From: Micropterix aruncella
Lineage: Eukaryota > Arthropoda > Insecta > Lepidoptera > Micropterigidae
Assembly: GCA_944548615.1 (NCBI GenBank)
Contig: OX155972.1
Coordinates: 11,715,161-11,779,160 of the forward strand
Reading direction: 5' to 3'
DNA length: 64,000 nt
Shown: positions 24,601 to 31,982 of the stretch, piece by piece
How the letters are laid out: each line of letters begins with the position of its first letter
How positions within the stretch are numbered: position 1 is the first letter of the stretch
Translations under genes and position numbers: made by a program
Notes under the pieces: generated by a model
Told to the model about the DNA's origin: nothing
Seen by the model: the letters and a program-made list of their open reading frames with translations, nothing else
The model's database searches: none

Positions 24601-27031
24601 GGTTGGAAAAAGAGTCAGATGAAGATGTGGTCGGTGAGGAAGATGATGAGGAAGGTGGTGATGAGATCGAGCCTCAAATAAGCGAGCATGGATCTGATAC
24701 AGAAGAAGAATGCGATTCAGAACCAGAAGCTGTCACGGAGAATCAAAACATTGCTTCAAGTAGCGACGATGACTCCCTTATCTTATTTGCAAACTTCACA
24801 GTGTTACGTGGTGCACAGAAAATTGATAAATGGTAGGACTGAAGTAATTTACAAATGGAAGAAGCAACCGCCGCCACCAACATGTCGTACTCGCAGTCAG
24901 AACATCGTGACCCATTTGCCAGGACCTAAAGTCTTGAAAAAGGCTTGGAAATTGCTATTTTCGAATAAATGGTTGGAAACGTAAAAAATCTAAAAAAAAT
25001 GTGTGCCCTACTAGGTACTGCAAAAATATTTGTAAAGAATGTATCTGAGCGTATATACTAATTGTAATTTTTAGCCAATGGTTTTACTTAAATAGTTATA
25101 TGTTTTATGATCTCATACCGTTATCTACTTTATGAAGATTTAATTTTGTTAGAAAAAAAGTATTGGTTGATTTATTTGTATTTTTTAATATTTTTTATCA
25201 TAGATCGCCATAAAAAAATATCTCAGTACACTACTGGTAACTTTTGGCCCATTGTTTTTTGTTTTTTGTTTTTATGGTATGGTATAAGTTATATGATCTC
25301 ATATAGTTATCTACTTTATGACGATTTAATTTTGTTAGGATAAAAGTTTTTGTTGTTTTTTTATTTTTAATAAAAAAATAGATTCATATAAAAAATACGC
25401 CTAAAAGCTCCTGTGTAGTTTTGATGACTAAAAAAATTTTAAATAAACATTTCTTTTATTAATATTGGTGATTTTTAGCTCTTTATACTCTAAACTTTTT
25501 ATTAAATCATAAAATATTTAAAAGAAAGCCATAGATTTTATAAAACAACATGTTTAGTTTTGGGGATACTGGCTGACCCCAGGTGACCAACCCTGTTACA
25601 GAAATTAAGCGCGACCTACGGCGGGTTAAATGTAACATCTTCCTTTACGATTAGCAAAATAATAATTTGTGATGATCTCCAATGGGAAAAAGCATAGTTG
25701 CAATCGCTAAAAGAACCAACTTTACTCTTATCTAATAAGGAACACTTTCTAACATCTGACAATAGATGTGTTTATAAAGATTTACAAGGCATTTGTGGGA
25801 TCTATTCTCGATTATGGCTATCGGCTCTGGAACCCTTACATATGCAACGATGTAGATGTCCTGAAAAATATGCAGCGAAGTGCAACCAAAATGCCAGTGG
25901 ACCTGAAGAATAGGAATTATGACGATCGCTCGGAACTACTAGGACTGACTCTTATAAACATGAGAAAACAAATAGGGGACCCGATTAAGACATACAATTC
26001 TCACAAATTATTACTATGTACCCGAGCTAAAGAATATTTATATATTCACAGCGAAAAACTAAACTGTGTTGAATTTAAATCTCATCTTCAAAAGAACCCT
26101 CTGTCAAATAGAGCGGTGGACATGCGGGATAACTACCATTCGAAGCAATTAGTGCAAGCCCTGTCGATCAATTTAAAATCACACTCGATTTTTACCTAAC
26201 AACTCATTAATATTGCTTATGACTATTTTTGTCATAAGCAATATTAAAATAACATATAAAATTGCCTGTTCGGAATAAATCATAGTAAATCTCCAGCATC
26301 CGTCCTGGAGGCCTTTAGCAACCCAAACAGGCTGCTAACCTTCCGGGACAGCCTGGGTCGGCCGGAGTAACATAAACACAAATAGAAACATGAGCCACGC
26401 ACGACGGCCTAATCGAGAGGCCGAGTGCGAGAAAAAAGCCTAGACAAACTAACTAACTAACCGACTAAATCATAGTAATAATAATGATAATAATGTTAAA
26501 CGGTTAACCCCTAGAGCCCCTATTGGCCGATATCGGCCACAGCACGATTCAGCATGACGGTCTCGTTTGAATTTAATTTGTTTTATTTTATTATGTTTTA
26601 TTACGTTAATATGTTTTATTTTAATTATGGGTACAGTGGTTTGGCAGTAATTAATGTTTCGGTGAGACAGTGTCGTAATTCAATTTTTTTACAAATTTTT
26701 ACTAAATTTTTTTGGGACAGCAACTCGTCAATCGGCCGAGGGGCCGAGAACCGAAGGGTTAATTATCCAATTGTCGACGTGCAAATGTCGTTTATAATAA
26801 ATATTACGTTGTTTGTAGAGCGGCGTGGAAAGTTTGGTCGCCGCGGAGAAGCCGGCGGTGAGCGCCGCTAGCCACAAGCCGGCCGGCAGCCCCGGCGAGG
26901 CGGAGGCGGAGGCGGGCCGCAGCCGCCTGCTGGCCGCCCACAGAGACTTCTCCCGCAGCAACGTGCGGCGCTACCAGGGCCACGGCAGGTTCTACAACAC
27001 CAACTACATCGCCGCCGGCCCCATGCACTGA
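5461..27031 (+). CDS. MEIOC: MEIOC-like meiotic regulator (seven 3' exons, N-terminus not found)
   Basis: Seven exons (5461-6647, 7452-7575, 8775-9015, 12080-12243, 13235-13428, 17530-17717, 26819-27031) join in frame into 769 residues and a TGA stop. Residues 1-435 are low-complexity and rich in Asn, Pro and Tyr. Residues about 452-675 resemble the C-terminal MEIOC domain of vertebrate MEIOC: LHWRLEGCQQQWRLLERERK, then NPSRLDRLLVD, TLVGKMNTLRAQ and ARLALWCQLVLTGAM. In vertebrates MEIOC binds the YTHDC2 helicase and lowers mitotic transcripts so that germ cells enter meiotic prophase; Drosophila Bam-Bgcn plays the matching role. That this copy acts likewise is inference. The family is usually around 900-950 residues, so one or more 5' exons are missing here or lie upstream. 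The introns are packed with transposons. The coding sequence itself looks intact. Confidence 0.88.
6648..7451 (+). other. Intron A, no feature recognised
   Basis: GTGAGT donor and TTTACAG acceptor. The open frame of exon A reads about 310 bases into this intron, but the in-frame junction to exon B makes splicing the better reading. I see no repeat or gene inside. Confidence 0.6.
7452..7575 (+). CDS. MEIOC: MEIOC exon B
   Basis: Begins after TTTACAG and ends CCAA|GTACGT. It enters in phase 1, leaves in phase 2, and encodes about 40 residues rich in His, Pro and Met (PMAVSPMIDHHMPYHQALHS). It continues the low-complexity half. Support is the clean phase match to exons A and C. Confidence 0.8.
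7576..8774 (+). other. Intron B, no feature recognised
   Basis: About 1.2 kb, AT-rich, with GTACGT donor and GATTTGCAG acceptor. A CG-containing segment at about 8280-8560 is less AT-rich, but I recognise no gene or repeat. Confidence 0.55.
8775..9015 (+). CDS. MEIOC: MEIOC exon C (start of the MEIOC domain)
   Basis: Acceptor GATTTGCAG, donor CAAG|GTACC. The 80 codons are extremely GC-rich. They carry the most diagnostic segment: a Leu-Glu-x-Cys-x-x-x-Trp-Arg helix, the motif ERERKRTEARLA, the motif VSSANSLPVPKL, and NPSRLDRLLVD. These correspond position by position with the start of the conserved vertebrate domain. Confidence 0.9.
9232..11640 (+). mobile_element. CR1/Jockey-like LINE with ORF1 and ORF2 remnants, inside MEIOC intron C
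   Basis: 9232-9617 is the end of an ORF1-type protein (KNVKVVNVRVDRLG, then SRPIRVV). From about 9630 the apurinic endonuclease can be followed through frameshifts (VLIFGDFNF near 10050; PAWLDLIFCND at about 10215). The reverse transcriptase follows from about 11190: NYRPISVTSVLCKCMERIV, YLDFEKAFDKV with its first catalytic Asp, and VVQGSVLGPTLFN. The sequence stops abruptly at about 11632, before the Tyr-Ala-Asp-Asp box, where an unrelated repeat begins. Several stops and shifts make it inactive. It lies in the same orientation as MEIOC. Confidence 0.85.
11640..12035 (-). repeat. Unclassified interspersed repeat family, copy 1 (inverted)
   Basis: The reverse complement of this stretch matches 52913-53135 and continues into 53715-53880. 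Shared landmarks include TTCAACTCC(C/T)ATCTGGTAGC, GCGGAACTGGGTGGTTG and GGCAAATAACCAG. Related sequence recurs at 46.6, 63.0 and 63.9 kb. No coding content was recognised. It abuts the broken end of the LINE and lies about 45 bp before MEIOC exon D. Confidence 0.7.
12080..12243 (+). CDS. MEIOC: MEIOC exon D
   Basis: Acceptor TGACTGCAG, donor GGAAA|GTGAGT. It begins with QTLVGKMNTLRAQ, corresponding to the conserved Leu-Gly-Lys-Met-(x)-x-Leu-Arg segment of the domain. A Lys/Glu/Ser-rich linker follows that is absent or variable in other members. Leaves in phase 2. Confidence 0.85.
12244..13234 (+). other. Intron D with a dispersed repeat segment
   Basis: AT-rich intron. The part at about 12715-12900 (a GTCTGTCTGTCT-like run, then CGCTTCGTCCGATTGAGATG and AATTCGGCATCATT) is matched in reverse at about 61890-62250 and belongs to a common insect repeat. 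A short (GA)n run lies near 13112-13122. No gene seen. Confidence 0.5.
13235..13428 (+). CDS. MEIOC: MEIOC exon E
   Basis: Acceptor TTCTTTGCAG, donor AAGAGA|GTGAGT. It encodes the middle of the MEIOC domain: APFAEIFDVILNWKNVINQV (a helix matching the vertebrate region before its Arg/Lys cluster), then a Gly/Asn-rich loop and HMDEVAKHHVQAMAS. Enters in phase 2, leaves in phase 1. Confidence 0.85.
13550..13811. mobile_element. 262-bp TTAA MITE, copy 1
   Basis: TTAA at 13546-13549 and 13812-13815. The ends CCCCTCAGGCCTCG and, inverted, CCCTTCAGGCCTCGG are near-identical. Close to the left end is the palindrome GGCCGATATCGGCC. Two sister copies (16742-17003, 26518-26758) lie in later introns of the same gene. 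Confidence 0.9.
14647..16288 (+). mobile_element. Tc1-like DNA transposon, 1642 bp, decayed transposase
   Basis: Both ends start CACTTGCGAGCAACTAAATC; the terminal repeats match over 36 bases with one mismatch and are flanked by TA (14645-14646, 16289-16290). A transposase reading frame starts at 14982 with an HTH region (SQRTVARQVEFSQSAI). It continues past stops to the first catalytic Asp (LFTDESRMCLF near 15417), the second (IDDNALCHT near 15707) and the third, acidic position (SPDMNPIENL near 15800). This is the DD34E layout of Tc1. At least three in-frame stops or shifts break the gene (about 15273, 15492 and later). The flawless ends suggest it could once be moved in trans. It lies in MEIOC intron E in the same orientation. 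Confidence 0.9.
16742..17003. mobile_element. 262-bp TTAA MITE, copy 2
   Basis: TTAA at 16738-16741 and 17004-17007. Same length and closely similar to copy 1, including the GGCCGATATCGGCC palindrome near the left end and GAGGGGCCGAGGCCTGA near the right end. A short open frame inside (16827-17012) is judged meaningless. Confidence 0.9.
17530..17717 (+). CDS. MEIOC: MEIOC exon F
   Basis: Acceptor GGTGTTTAG, donor CGCCAG|GTGAGC. It enters by completing a Ser codon and encodes LAGAVRELAACADAARLALW, then CQLVLTGAM. This matches the last conserved helix of the domain (the Ala-x-Ala-x-Lys/Arg-Glu ... Leu-Trp-Cys pattern of vertebrate MEIOC). An Ala/Pro-rich tail follows. Extremely GC-rich. Confidence 0.88.
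17990..19142 (+). mobile_element. LTR of a Gypsy-type retrotransposon (plus orientation)
   Basis: Starts TGTAACAG and ends CGTTACA, the usual short inverted TG...CA ends of an LTR; length 1153 bp. A primer-binding site follows within a few bases (19148). The first roughly 815 bp are repeated in inverted orientation at 19241-21468. It contains the intact TTAA (18505-18508) that is filled by a transposon in the other arm. Confidence 0.8.
19148..19165 (+). promoter_or_regulatory. Primer-binding site, tRNA-Lys type
   Basis: The 18 bases TGGCGCCCAACGTGGGGC lie five bases after the LTR end. They match the sequence known to pair with the 3' end of lysine tRNA in many Gypsy-type elements and retroviruses. 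This fixes the LTR as a 5' LTR reading on the plus strand. Confidence 0.85.
19173..19226 (+). tRNA. 3' half of a tRNA-Glu(CTC)-like sequence ending in CCA (pseudogene)
   Basis: The anticodon stem CCTGG/CCAGG (19178-19182, 19190-19194) encloses a seven-base loop with CTC at the anticodon. A TCGGG/CCCGG T-stem with TTCGATT loop follows, then seven acceptor bases, a discriminator A and CCA (19224-19226). The D arm and 5' acceptor strand are missing. The order and bases agree closely with insect tRNA-Glu. Eukaryotic tRNA genes do not encode CCA, so copying from a mature tRNA is possible, though three bases may match by chance. It cannot be a working tRNA gene. Confidence 0.6.
19241..21468 (-). 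mobile_element. Inverted, 3'-truncated LTR copy interrupted by a TTAA element
   Basis: On the minus strand this begins TGTAACAG at 21468 and matches 17990-18805 almost base for base, except for the insertion at 19527-20963. The last roughly 340 bp of the LTR are missing. It belongs with the integrase remnant at 22106-22800, which reads in the same direction upstream of it; TTGGGTTGGGG just before it resembles a polypurine tract. Confidence 0.8.
19527..20963. mobile_element. 1437-bp non-autonomous TTAA element (piggyBac-like)
   Basis: TTAA at 19523-19526 and 20964-20967; ends CCCCTCCTGTCGCG and GCTGAGCGGG. The uninterrupted copy of the host LTR at about 18495-18520 has a single TTAA at the matching place, which proves insertion and target duplication. 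No transposase was recognised. It shares its left end with the 240-bp element at 3399-3638. Confidence 0.9.
22106..22800 (-). pseudogene. LTR-retrotransposon integrase remnant
   Basis: Two open frames on the minus strand lie in the same frame and are separated by one TAG at 22574-22576. The first carries part of the integrase core: MSDNGKQFVGREF with the second catalytic Asp, and NPTERKNR with the catalytic Glu. The second carries the C-terminal domain typical of Gypsy-type elements (HNKVYYDRKHRPAEFQVGD, then a chromodomain-free tail). The zinc-binding N-terminus and the rest of pol are absent; the coding sense is lost at about 22800, where an opposite-strand Gag remnant begins. Nonfunctional. 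Confidence 0.85.
22838..23341 (+). pseudogene. Gag-like remnant with degenerate zinc knuckle
   Basis: An open frame on the plus strand has a Gly/Phe/Asn-rich stretch with repeated GGF motifs, then one CCHC-like knuckle near 23220-23265. In the knuckle the expected His is Tyr (CYRCGRFNYTVATC). The RFNY and GGF composition is usual for nucleocapsid-like Gag C-termini of Gypsy-type elements. It runs head to head with the integrase remnant, so the two have been rearranged or come from different copies. No start is defined because the left edge is a junction. Confidence 0.7.
23342..24308. other. Non-coding, partial direct repeat only
   Basis: No gene recognised. Near 24078-24160 a 25-base segment starting CAGTCTACCATCTCCACCCT is present twice in tandem. 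The rest may be untranslated retrotransposon sequence linked to the Gag remnant, but nothing decisive is visible. Confidence 0.4.
24313..25625 (+). mobile_element. Internally deleted piggyBac transposon
   Basis: TTAA at 24309-24312 and 25626-25629. The terminal repeats are CCCGCCGTTGGTCGCG and, inverted, CCCGCCGTAGGTCGCG (15 of 16). A perfect 18-base inverted copy of 24321-24338 lies at 24511-24528 as a subterminal repeat. Inside are transposase parts in three frames. First comes an acidic N-terminus (about 24600-24820, Glu/Asp-rich). The conserved region before the catalytic core follows (RTRSQNIVTHLPGPK near 24890-24935). Last is a Cys-rich C-terminus (CPTRYCKNICKEC, 25004-25042) with a stop at 25046. 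The whole catalytic domain with its three Asp residues is gone, so it cannot move itself. Confidence 0.9.
25755..26199 (+). mobile_element. LINE 3' fragment (CR1-like reverse transcriptase C-terminus)
   Basis: An open frame reads VYKAFVGSILDYG-like sequence (YKAFVGSILDYGYRLWNPY), then VLKNMQRSATKM and RRS-ELLGLTLINMRKQ, the pattern of CR1-type reverse transcriptases after the palm domain. It ends at a stop at 26197-26199. Its first part is also open in another frame, giving a shadow frame. No palm or endonuclease is present. Confidence 0.75.
26518..26758. mobile_element. TTAA MITE of the 262-bp family, copy 3 (241 bp)
   Basis: TTAA at 26514-26517 and 26759-26762. It shares the GGCCGATATCGGCC palindrome and the internal GGGTACAGTGGTTTGGCAG with copies 1 and 2, with a 20-bp shorter middle. 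It ends only about 57 bp before the acceptor of MEIOC exon G. Confidence 0.9.
26819..27031 (+). CDS. MEIOC: MEIOC exon G (last exon and stop)
   Basis: Acceptor GTTTGTAG, entering in phase 0. It encodes 70 residues and a TGA: a Glu/Ala-rich stretch, then a basic/aromatic tail RRYQGHGRFYNTNYIAAGPM. The Tyr/Asn-rich tail could be a short interaction motif, but that is a guess. The very high GC content matches exons C and F. Confidence 0.82.
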   Translation, partial: SGVESLVAAEKPAVSAASHKPAGSPGEAEAEAGRSRLLAAHRDFSRSNVRRYQGHGRFYNTNYIAAGPMH

Positions 27032-27945
27032 TGCGGTAGACTGCCACCGCCCAAATGGAGAGAGAGAGAGAGATAGTCCATAACGTCATTCGTTAGACCG
27101 GCCTGCGACTTCGCTCGCGTTAATGTCCAACTTCAGTAATATTCGTTTAACCGAGTGGCTCTCGACCTTCTTAACGTCTAATATCTAATCTAATAACTAG
27201 CCTAATATCTAACCCAAAAAAGCAGGTTTGATATTATTACCCCCGAAATATTTAGTTTAAAAAACAAATTAGCTGTTGCATTTTTTCTTTAAAATACCAA
27301 AAATTAATTACCTAAATTTTATAATTCACTATGTCTATCCGAACGCTCCCGGTGCGCAATTTATTAAACGTAGAAACGGAGTAGCGCCTACCGCGCGCTC
27401 CCTTGCGCTTACGGGTCTTACGGCGCGCGTAGCGAGCGGGTACCTCGGGTACCCGCTCGCCGTGAGACCCGTAAGAGCGAGGGATCGCGCAATATGCGCT
27501 CCTCCGTTCCTACGTTTTATAACTCCGCACGCCGGGAGCGTTCGAACTAACGCTATTCCTTAATGGTTAGATATGTAGTCGCCCTGATAAAAATGATATT
27601 GTTAATAATTTTGTTTTGCGCTCGAGCGATAATCCGAACCGAGTCTTTACCCTTCGGTCGGTAACCCCAACGCCGCCTAGCAGAATGCACTACCTGGGTC
27701 TCGTCGGAGGAAATTCCTTCATTCCATTCGCCTCCTCGAGGAGACTCCGGATAGGAGCCACGAGCCATGAATTGGACCTACCGCAAAATAAGCCCGCTTT
27801 GCGGCCCGAGCTGCATGAAACCTTTAAATACGGCCAAGGTCTACAAAGTGAATGTGAAACCGTTGAACTGTTCGCAAAATCCTATAGGGTCGTACTGCTA
27901 ATGCGACATGTTTTCAGAAGACATTTGGCGTGTATTTGCAATAAA
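27032..27945 (+). other. Possible MEIOC 3' untranslated region
   Basis: The first canonical AATAAA I noted after the stop is at 27940-27945, so the untranslated region may be about 0.9 kb. It would include the foldback at 27339-27546. An open frame at 27616-27954 has no recognisable content. Without transcript data the true 3' end is unknown. Confidence 0.35.
27339..27546. repeat. GC-rich foldback (long inverted repeat)
   Basis: The outer arms start CGAACGCTCCCGG and end with its inverse; the centre is GAGCGGGTACC-TCG-GGTACCCGCTC. Most of the 208 bp pairs with itself (arms about 100 bases with mismatches). It is clearly richer in G and C than its surroundings. Likely a foldback-type MITE; no target duplication found. 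Confidence 0.75.
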
Positions 27946-28295
27946 TTAAAATAATATTTCCTTTCTAAGACAACCAGGGTATTTTCAGGGTTGCGTTTCC
28001 TGATATGAAGGACTGTTTCCTTGCCGACATTGCGATATAGTAGCCAATCTTTTCTCCAACTCGTGATTCTTTTGAGGTCATCCTAAATTTGACCAGACTG
28101 TGTTGCAACATACAATGTTGGATCTTTAAATAGTTTACCATCGTCTGCAAATATACTAGATGGACATAGAATATGTTGATTTTTTTTACATAATCGATAT
28201 TCCTTATTTTAAGCGCCTTGTCTCCTTCAATATATTTCTTTAGTGTGATTTTTCAATAATAGATGGCGCTATGCAATAAGCAAAATTTAAATTAA

Positions 28296-28769
28296 TATGC
28301 AACAAATATGCCGAGTGCCGCCTACCACTCTCGGACCTCTTCCCTGCTATAGATAAAAAGCTCACTAACAAATGGGCCCGGAGGTGGCAAGAGTCCTCAT
28401 TGGTCAAAGGTAAGAGATACTCTCAAATCCGAAATAAGGACCAAACCCTGGTTCCACCACCTACCTTTCACCCGTAAGGAAATCTCCACCCTCTGCAGGA
28501 TGCGCATCGGTCATTGCTGCACTCCCGCTCACCTCAACCGAATACATGTCCTCCCTTCTCCTCAGTGCGACTGCGGTCATGCGTTTTGCACTCTGGACCA
28601 TCTCTTCTTTAATTGTCCCATTGTTAATAACTATCCTAACTTCATTTCGGACCTCTTAAATCTCAAAATTCAGCTCCCTATTAGTATAGACTTTTTATTA
28701 TCTCTCAACTCCCCCAATGTCTACAAAATCATCTGCAAATTTAATAAACTCAACAGTATGTCCCTTTAA
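28296..28769 (+). mobile_element. LINE 3' fragment, C-terminal Cys/His region
   Basis: After a stop near 28350, the frame at 28360-28769 contains RKEISTLCRMRIGHCCTPAH and then CDCGHAFCTLDHLFFNCP. This is the pattern found at the very end of ORF2 in RNase H-bearing Jockey/Loa/R1-type elements. The rest of the element is missing. Confidence 0.7.
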
Positions 28770-29740
28770 TAATAATTAATGAATGTTCCTCCATAGAGTT
28801 TTTGTGTTAAACGTATATATGTATTTCACTATATCTTAAATTATTATTGGATTTTGTGTTCGCAGCGGAGTGATGTCTTACTTGTTTCAGTGACGTCCAC
28901 TAACATAAATAAGTTTCCTCCTATTTCAACGGCACACTTGACAGAAATCACCCTCTTTGGGTAGAGCCATCAAACCAAAAAAAGAAGAAGAATATGCAAC
29001 AAACACCTTTACTGAATTCCGACATCAATGCGGGCAAACCCCCTGATAATATCAAGTATTCTAAATTTCTATCTATATTAAAATTGATAATTAGCTATAA
29101 AAAATCGACAATACTTTCTCTCTCTCTATCTCTCTTCAAACCTGCATAATGTAGATCTACCGATCAATTTTAAAATGTGATTGCTTTCGTTTTCCACAAA
29201 CAAAACGTCAGCTTCAATTTTAGCCTGTAAGCGTGTCTAATGAAAAATATGTAATGTTTAATTTTTGTAAGATTTTAATGAGTGTTACAGCGTTTTAACA
29301 CGTTTGCCGATTAATTTATTCGCCCCTTAAGACTTTTTGTCCGTAAATTATTAATATATACGTTTATTATCCCGAGCGGGAAAAGCGATGCGTCGTGCCT
29401 ACGGCCCGCACTCTAGCCTCTAAACGTACTAAAAGAAGCTTTTAAGCGTATGTTATAGCGTTATTTATATTTTGTTTAAAATAATTTATTTCGAGAGATC
29501 TGCGCGGACGGGATTGCCCAGTTACTGAATATTTAAACATCGCTGTTAATCGCCATGATTATGCCTTAAAACATTTATATGCTGACCTACCAGTGGTTCC
29601 CAACCTTTCTTCATTCTTTACTCTTTAACCTTTCGGAAGCCAGTCATTCCACACAAAATTTTCGAAGCCCTCGAAAATTTGTTTGTAGAAGGTGTGTGCA
29701 AGCATACTATAGTAGATTGTATCACAAGGGAGCAAAATAA
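28770..29740. other. Non-coding; one possible hAT end
   Basis: AT-rich and without genes. At about 29591 the sequence CAGTGGTTCCCAACCTTT looks like a hAT-type left end, but no partner end was found. A short (TC)n run lies near 29117-29134. Confidence 0.35.
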
Positions 29741-29851
29741 TATTTTTACGGCGAGGGCGCTTTTTTGAATCCAGAGCAAAGTGAGGGATTCTTCAGTAGA
29801 ATCCTGAACGTAGCGAGGGATTCAAAAAAGCGCCCGAGCCAAAAATATTTT
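29741..29851. repeat. Hairpin-forming inverted repeat
   Basis: GGCGCTTTTTTGAATCC (29756-29772) and its inverse GGATTCAAAAAAGCGCC (29818-29834) form a stem of at least 17 bases, extended with mismatches to AATATTTTT on both sides. Likely a small foldback element. Confidence 0.65.
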
Positions 29852-30041
29852 GCGCCCGAGTGATACTCTACTTTTCATCACCCTCTATGAGAAAATAACA
29901 ATAAAAACAATTGACGTTCACGCGTTTTTAATTTCATTTGTTTTTTTTTATTCAGCCGGCGGCGCGTCTAGGGGCCGTCGTACCAGCCAGTCTTTATTCA
30001 AACAATATTTACGTTCGATTTATTCGGCGCTGAAGACTAAG

Positions 30042-30172
30042 ATGTTGCAAATTCAAAAGTGCGCCGCAAAGATAAATTGCGGCGCACTTATTCAAAAAGT
30101 GAGCCGCAAAGATAATTGCAGCGCACTTACAAAGTTTCTTATAGAAAACACCACTTTTGGGCGCACTTAAAG
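30042..30172. repeat. Cluster of short palindromic GCGCACTT repeats
   Basis: AAGTGCGCCGCAAAGATAAA is followed by the inverse TTGCGGCGCACTT, then a second, weaker pair (AGTGAGCCGCAAAGATAATT, GCAGCGCACTT) and a last GGGCGCACTT. The order suggests a duplicated small hairpin. Confidence 0.6.
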
Positions 30173-30542
30173 GCGAACCAAGTCGTCCTTTTCGAATAGA
30201 TGGGATGAAAATATATAACAGTGGCTTATTCAATGACATGATTCAATGACAGGCTTTTACCTCAGTGGAGGGAGAAATAGAGCCGATTAATTAAATAAAC
30301 ACGGATATAATACGAAAAACGCCGATCGGTGTGCGTGGCCACCCAGGGGTTAAACGCTGGAATGCTAATACTACCGATTGGTGGTTTTTTTCGTTGCGAA
30401 AAAAGTCGCCTCCATTGAATAAGCCACCATTATACATTAGTATGTGTGCGCTAACACCACCTACCAAGAAATTTTCGAGGGTTGAAACAATGCCGTCGTC
30501 AGTTTCATTCCAATGGTTAGCTTCCTAAGGGTTAAACTAATA

Positions 30543-30695
30543 AAAAATGGATTTTACCGCAAGAAATTGGTGGCATCCAACGTTTCTCAACGCCATTGAC
30601 CATGGTAGACTCCATTTCTACTCTGAACGAGGCGGGTGTAACATCGTCGACACATCGGGTTCCCGCAACTTCACGCCGTAAAATCCATTTTTATT
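30543..30695. repeat. Foldback related to the 43.4 kb palindromes
   Basis: Ends AAAAATGGATTTTACCGC and GCCGTAAAATCCATTTTT are inverted copies. The inside reads ACGTTTCTCAACG ... ATGGTAGACTCC ... CATCGGGT, a diverged version of the CGACGTTTCGGTGACG ... GGGTAGACTCG layout at 43387-43789. Confidence 0.55.
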
Positions 30696-30699
30696 TATT

Positions 30700-31980
30700 T
30701 TTTATTAAACAATAAGTAAACATGTGAGGATGTAGGGGAGAGGGTTCAGTTTCCTGGTCCCTCATAATTACGCCACTGGGTATGTATACACAGGACAAAC
30801 GTTCTTGAATTAATCGTTTTCTCTGCAATTTCTAATGCAAAACATAATATTTCGACAAAAGTAACTGTATGTACTCCATATGACTTGTGCAACTTATAAA
30901 TACGGTGCTTTCTGTAATTTCTTTTTGTGCTTTAGTCTTTCGTGTGTCTGAGGAAAAGGGTTTTCTGTGGGCCAAACCCAATGCTCATTAATATTTAGCC
31001 CACTCTCTGAGATAGTTTTTTTTTGAGGTTAACTTTTTTTTCTTTTTTAAAATTTCTTTCGGGTATCTTTTTTTAAAAATTAGTTTCCTTCTTTATCTTT
31101 AAAAGTAAGGTGGCGTCCTTTTTTCTTTCATTCTTTTGGGTTTTGGTGGTTTCTGCCATGTTTCTTCTAAACACGGTAGATTAGTAATTTGAAGTTATAA
31201 AGTGTCGAATCATGCTCGACACAAATAGTGGTGAATCATGCTCGCACAAACCGGTTGTCGCATATTTTACCAGTTGTCGCATATTTTACCATAATTTCAT
31301 AGAACATCACTAGTAAAATGGCGAGTAATTTTTTTTGTCCGCTTTCGAATTATCGCTCGAAATCGTTTAAAATTGCCCCAAATAACTTTTAACTCTTGAT
31401 CACCCTCGAGTTCAATTTTGATCAAATTCGAATTACATGTCTGTGTGTCTATTTGTTTTAAAGCATAATCTATGGTAGATCTATTGCGAATTATATGGCA
31501 TTTTCGGAATTTTTAAATTATCGCATTTTAAAAATTTTCTGCTGTGAGGTTTTTACATATTATATCGGCACACCAAGACACGGTGTTTAGGTAATTTTAA
31601 AATTAATCATCTGGTAAGCTGCTGTTTGTGATACTGTCTAAATTTCGTATGGATTTTCCTAATTCGAAATTCGATTCGAATCGGATATCTTGTAGTTCAT
31701 TATGAACGAGCAGCGAATTGTTGATATGCCCACATCTGAAGTACGATATTTTTAGTTTCTGTTAGTTTTCACTTAACGACACTCGGCACGCACTGTTTCC
31801 TTTGAAAGCTTGTTCCTGCTCTTTATTGTGAAATTTCACAATGCGTGGGTTTGTTATCATATGACAATCTCTTACAACCAACCCTACTGTGAAATGTTTA
31901 TATGTGTGTGAAAATGTCTTATTATTGCATTCGATCGACAGAATTGAAAAGTAATTCTGCTAATTTTATCGCAATGGAAA
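30700..31980. other. Non-coding stretch, nothing recognised
   Basis: AT-rich, no open frame above background and no repeat recognised except a duplicated TGTCGCATATTTTACC at about 31256-31291. Confidence 0.4.
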
Positions 31981-31982
31981 AT

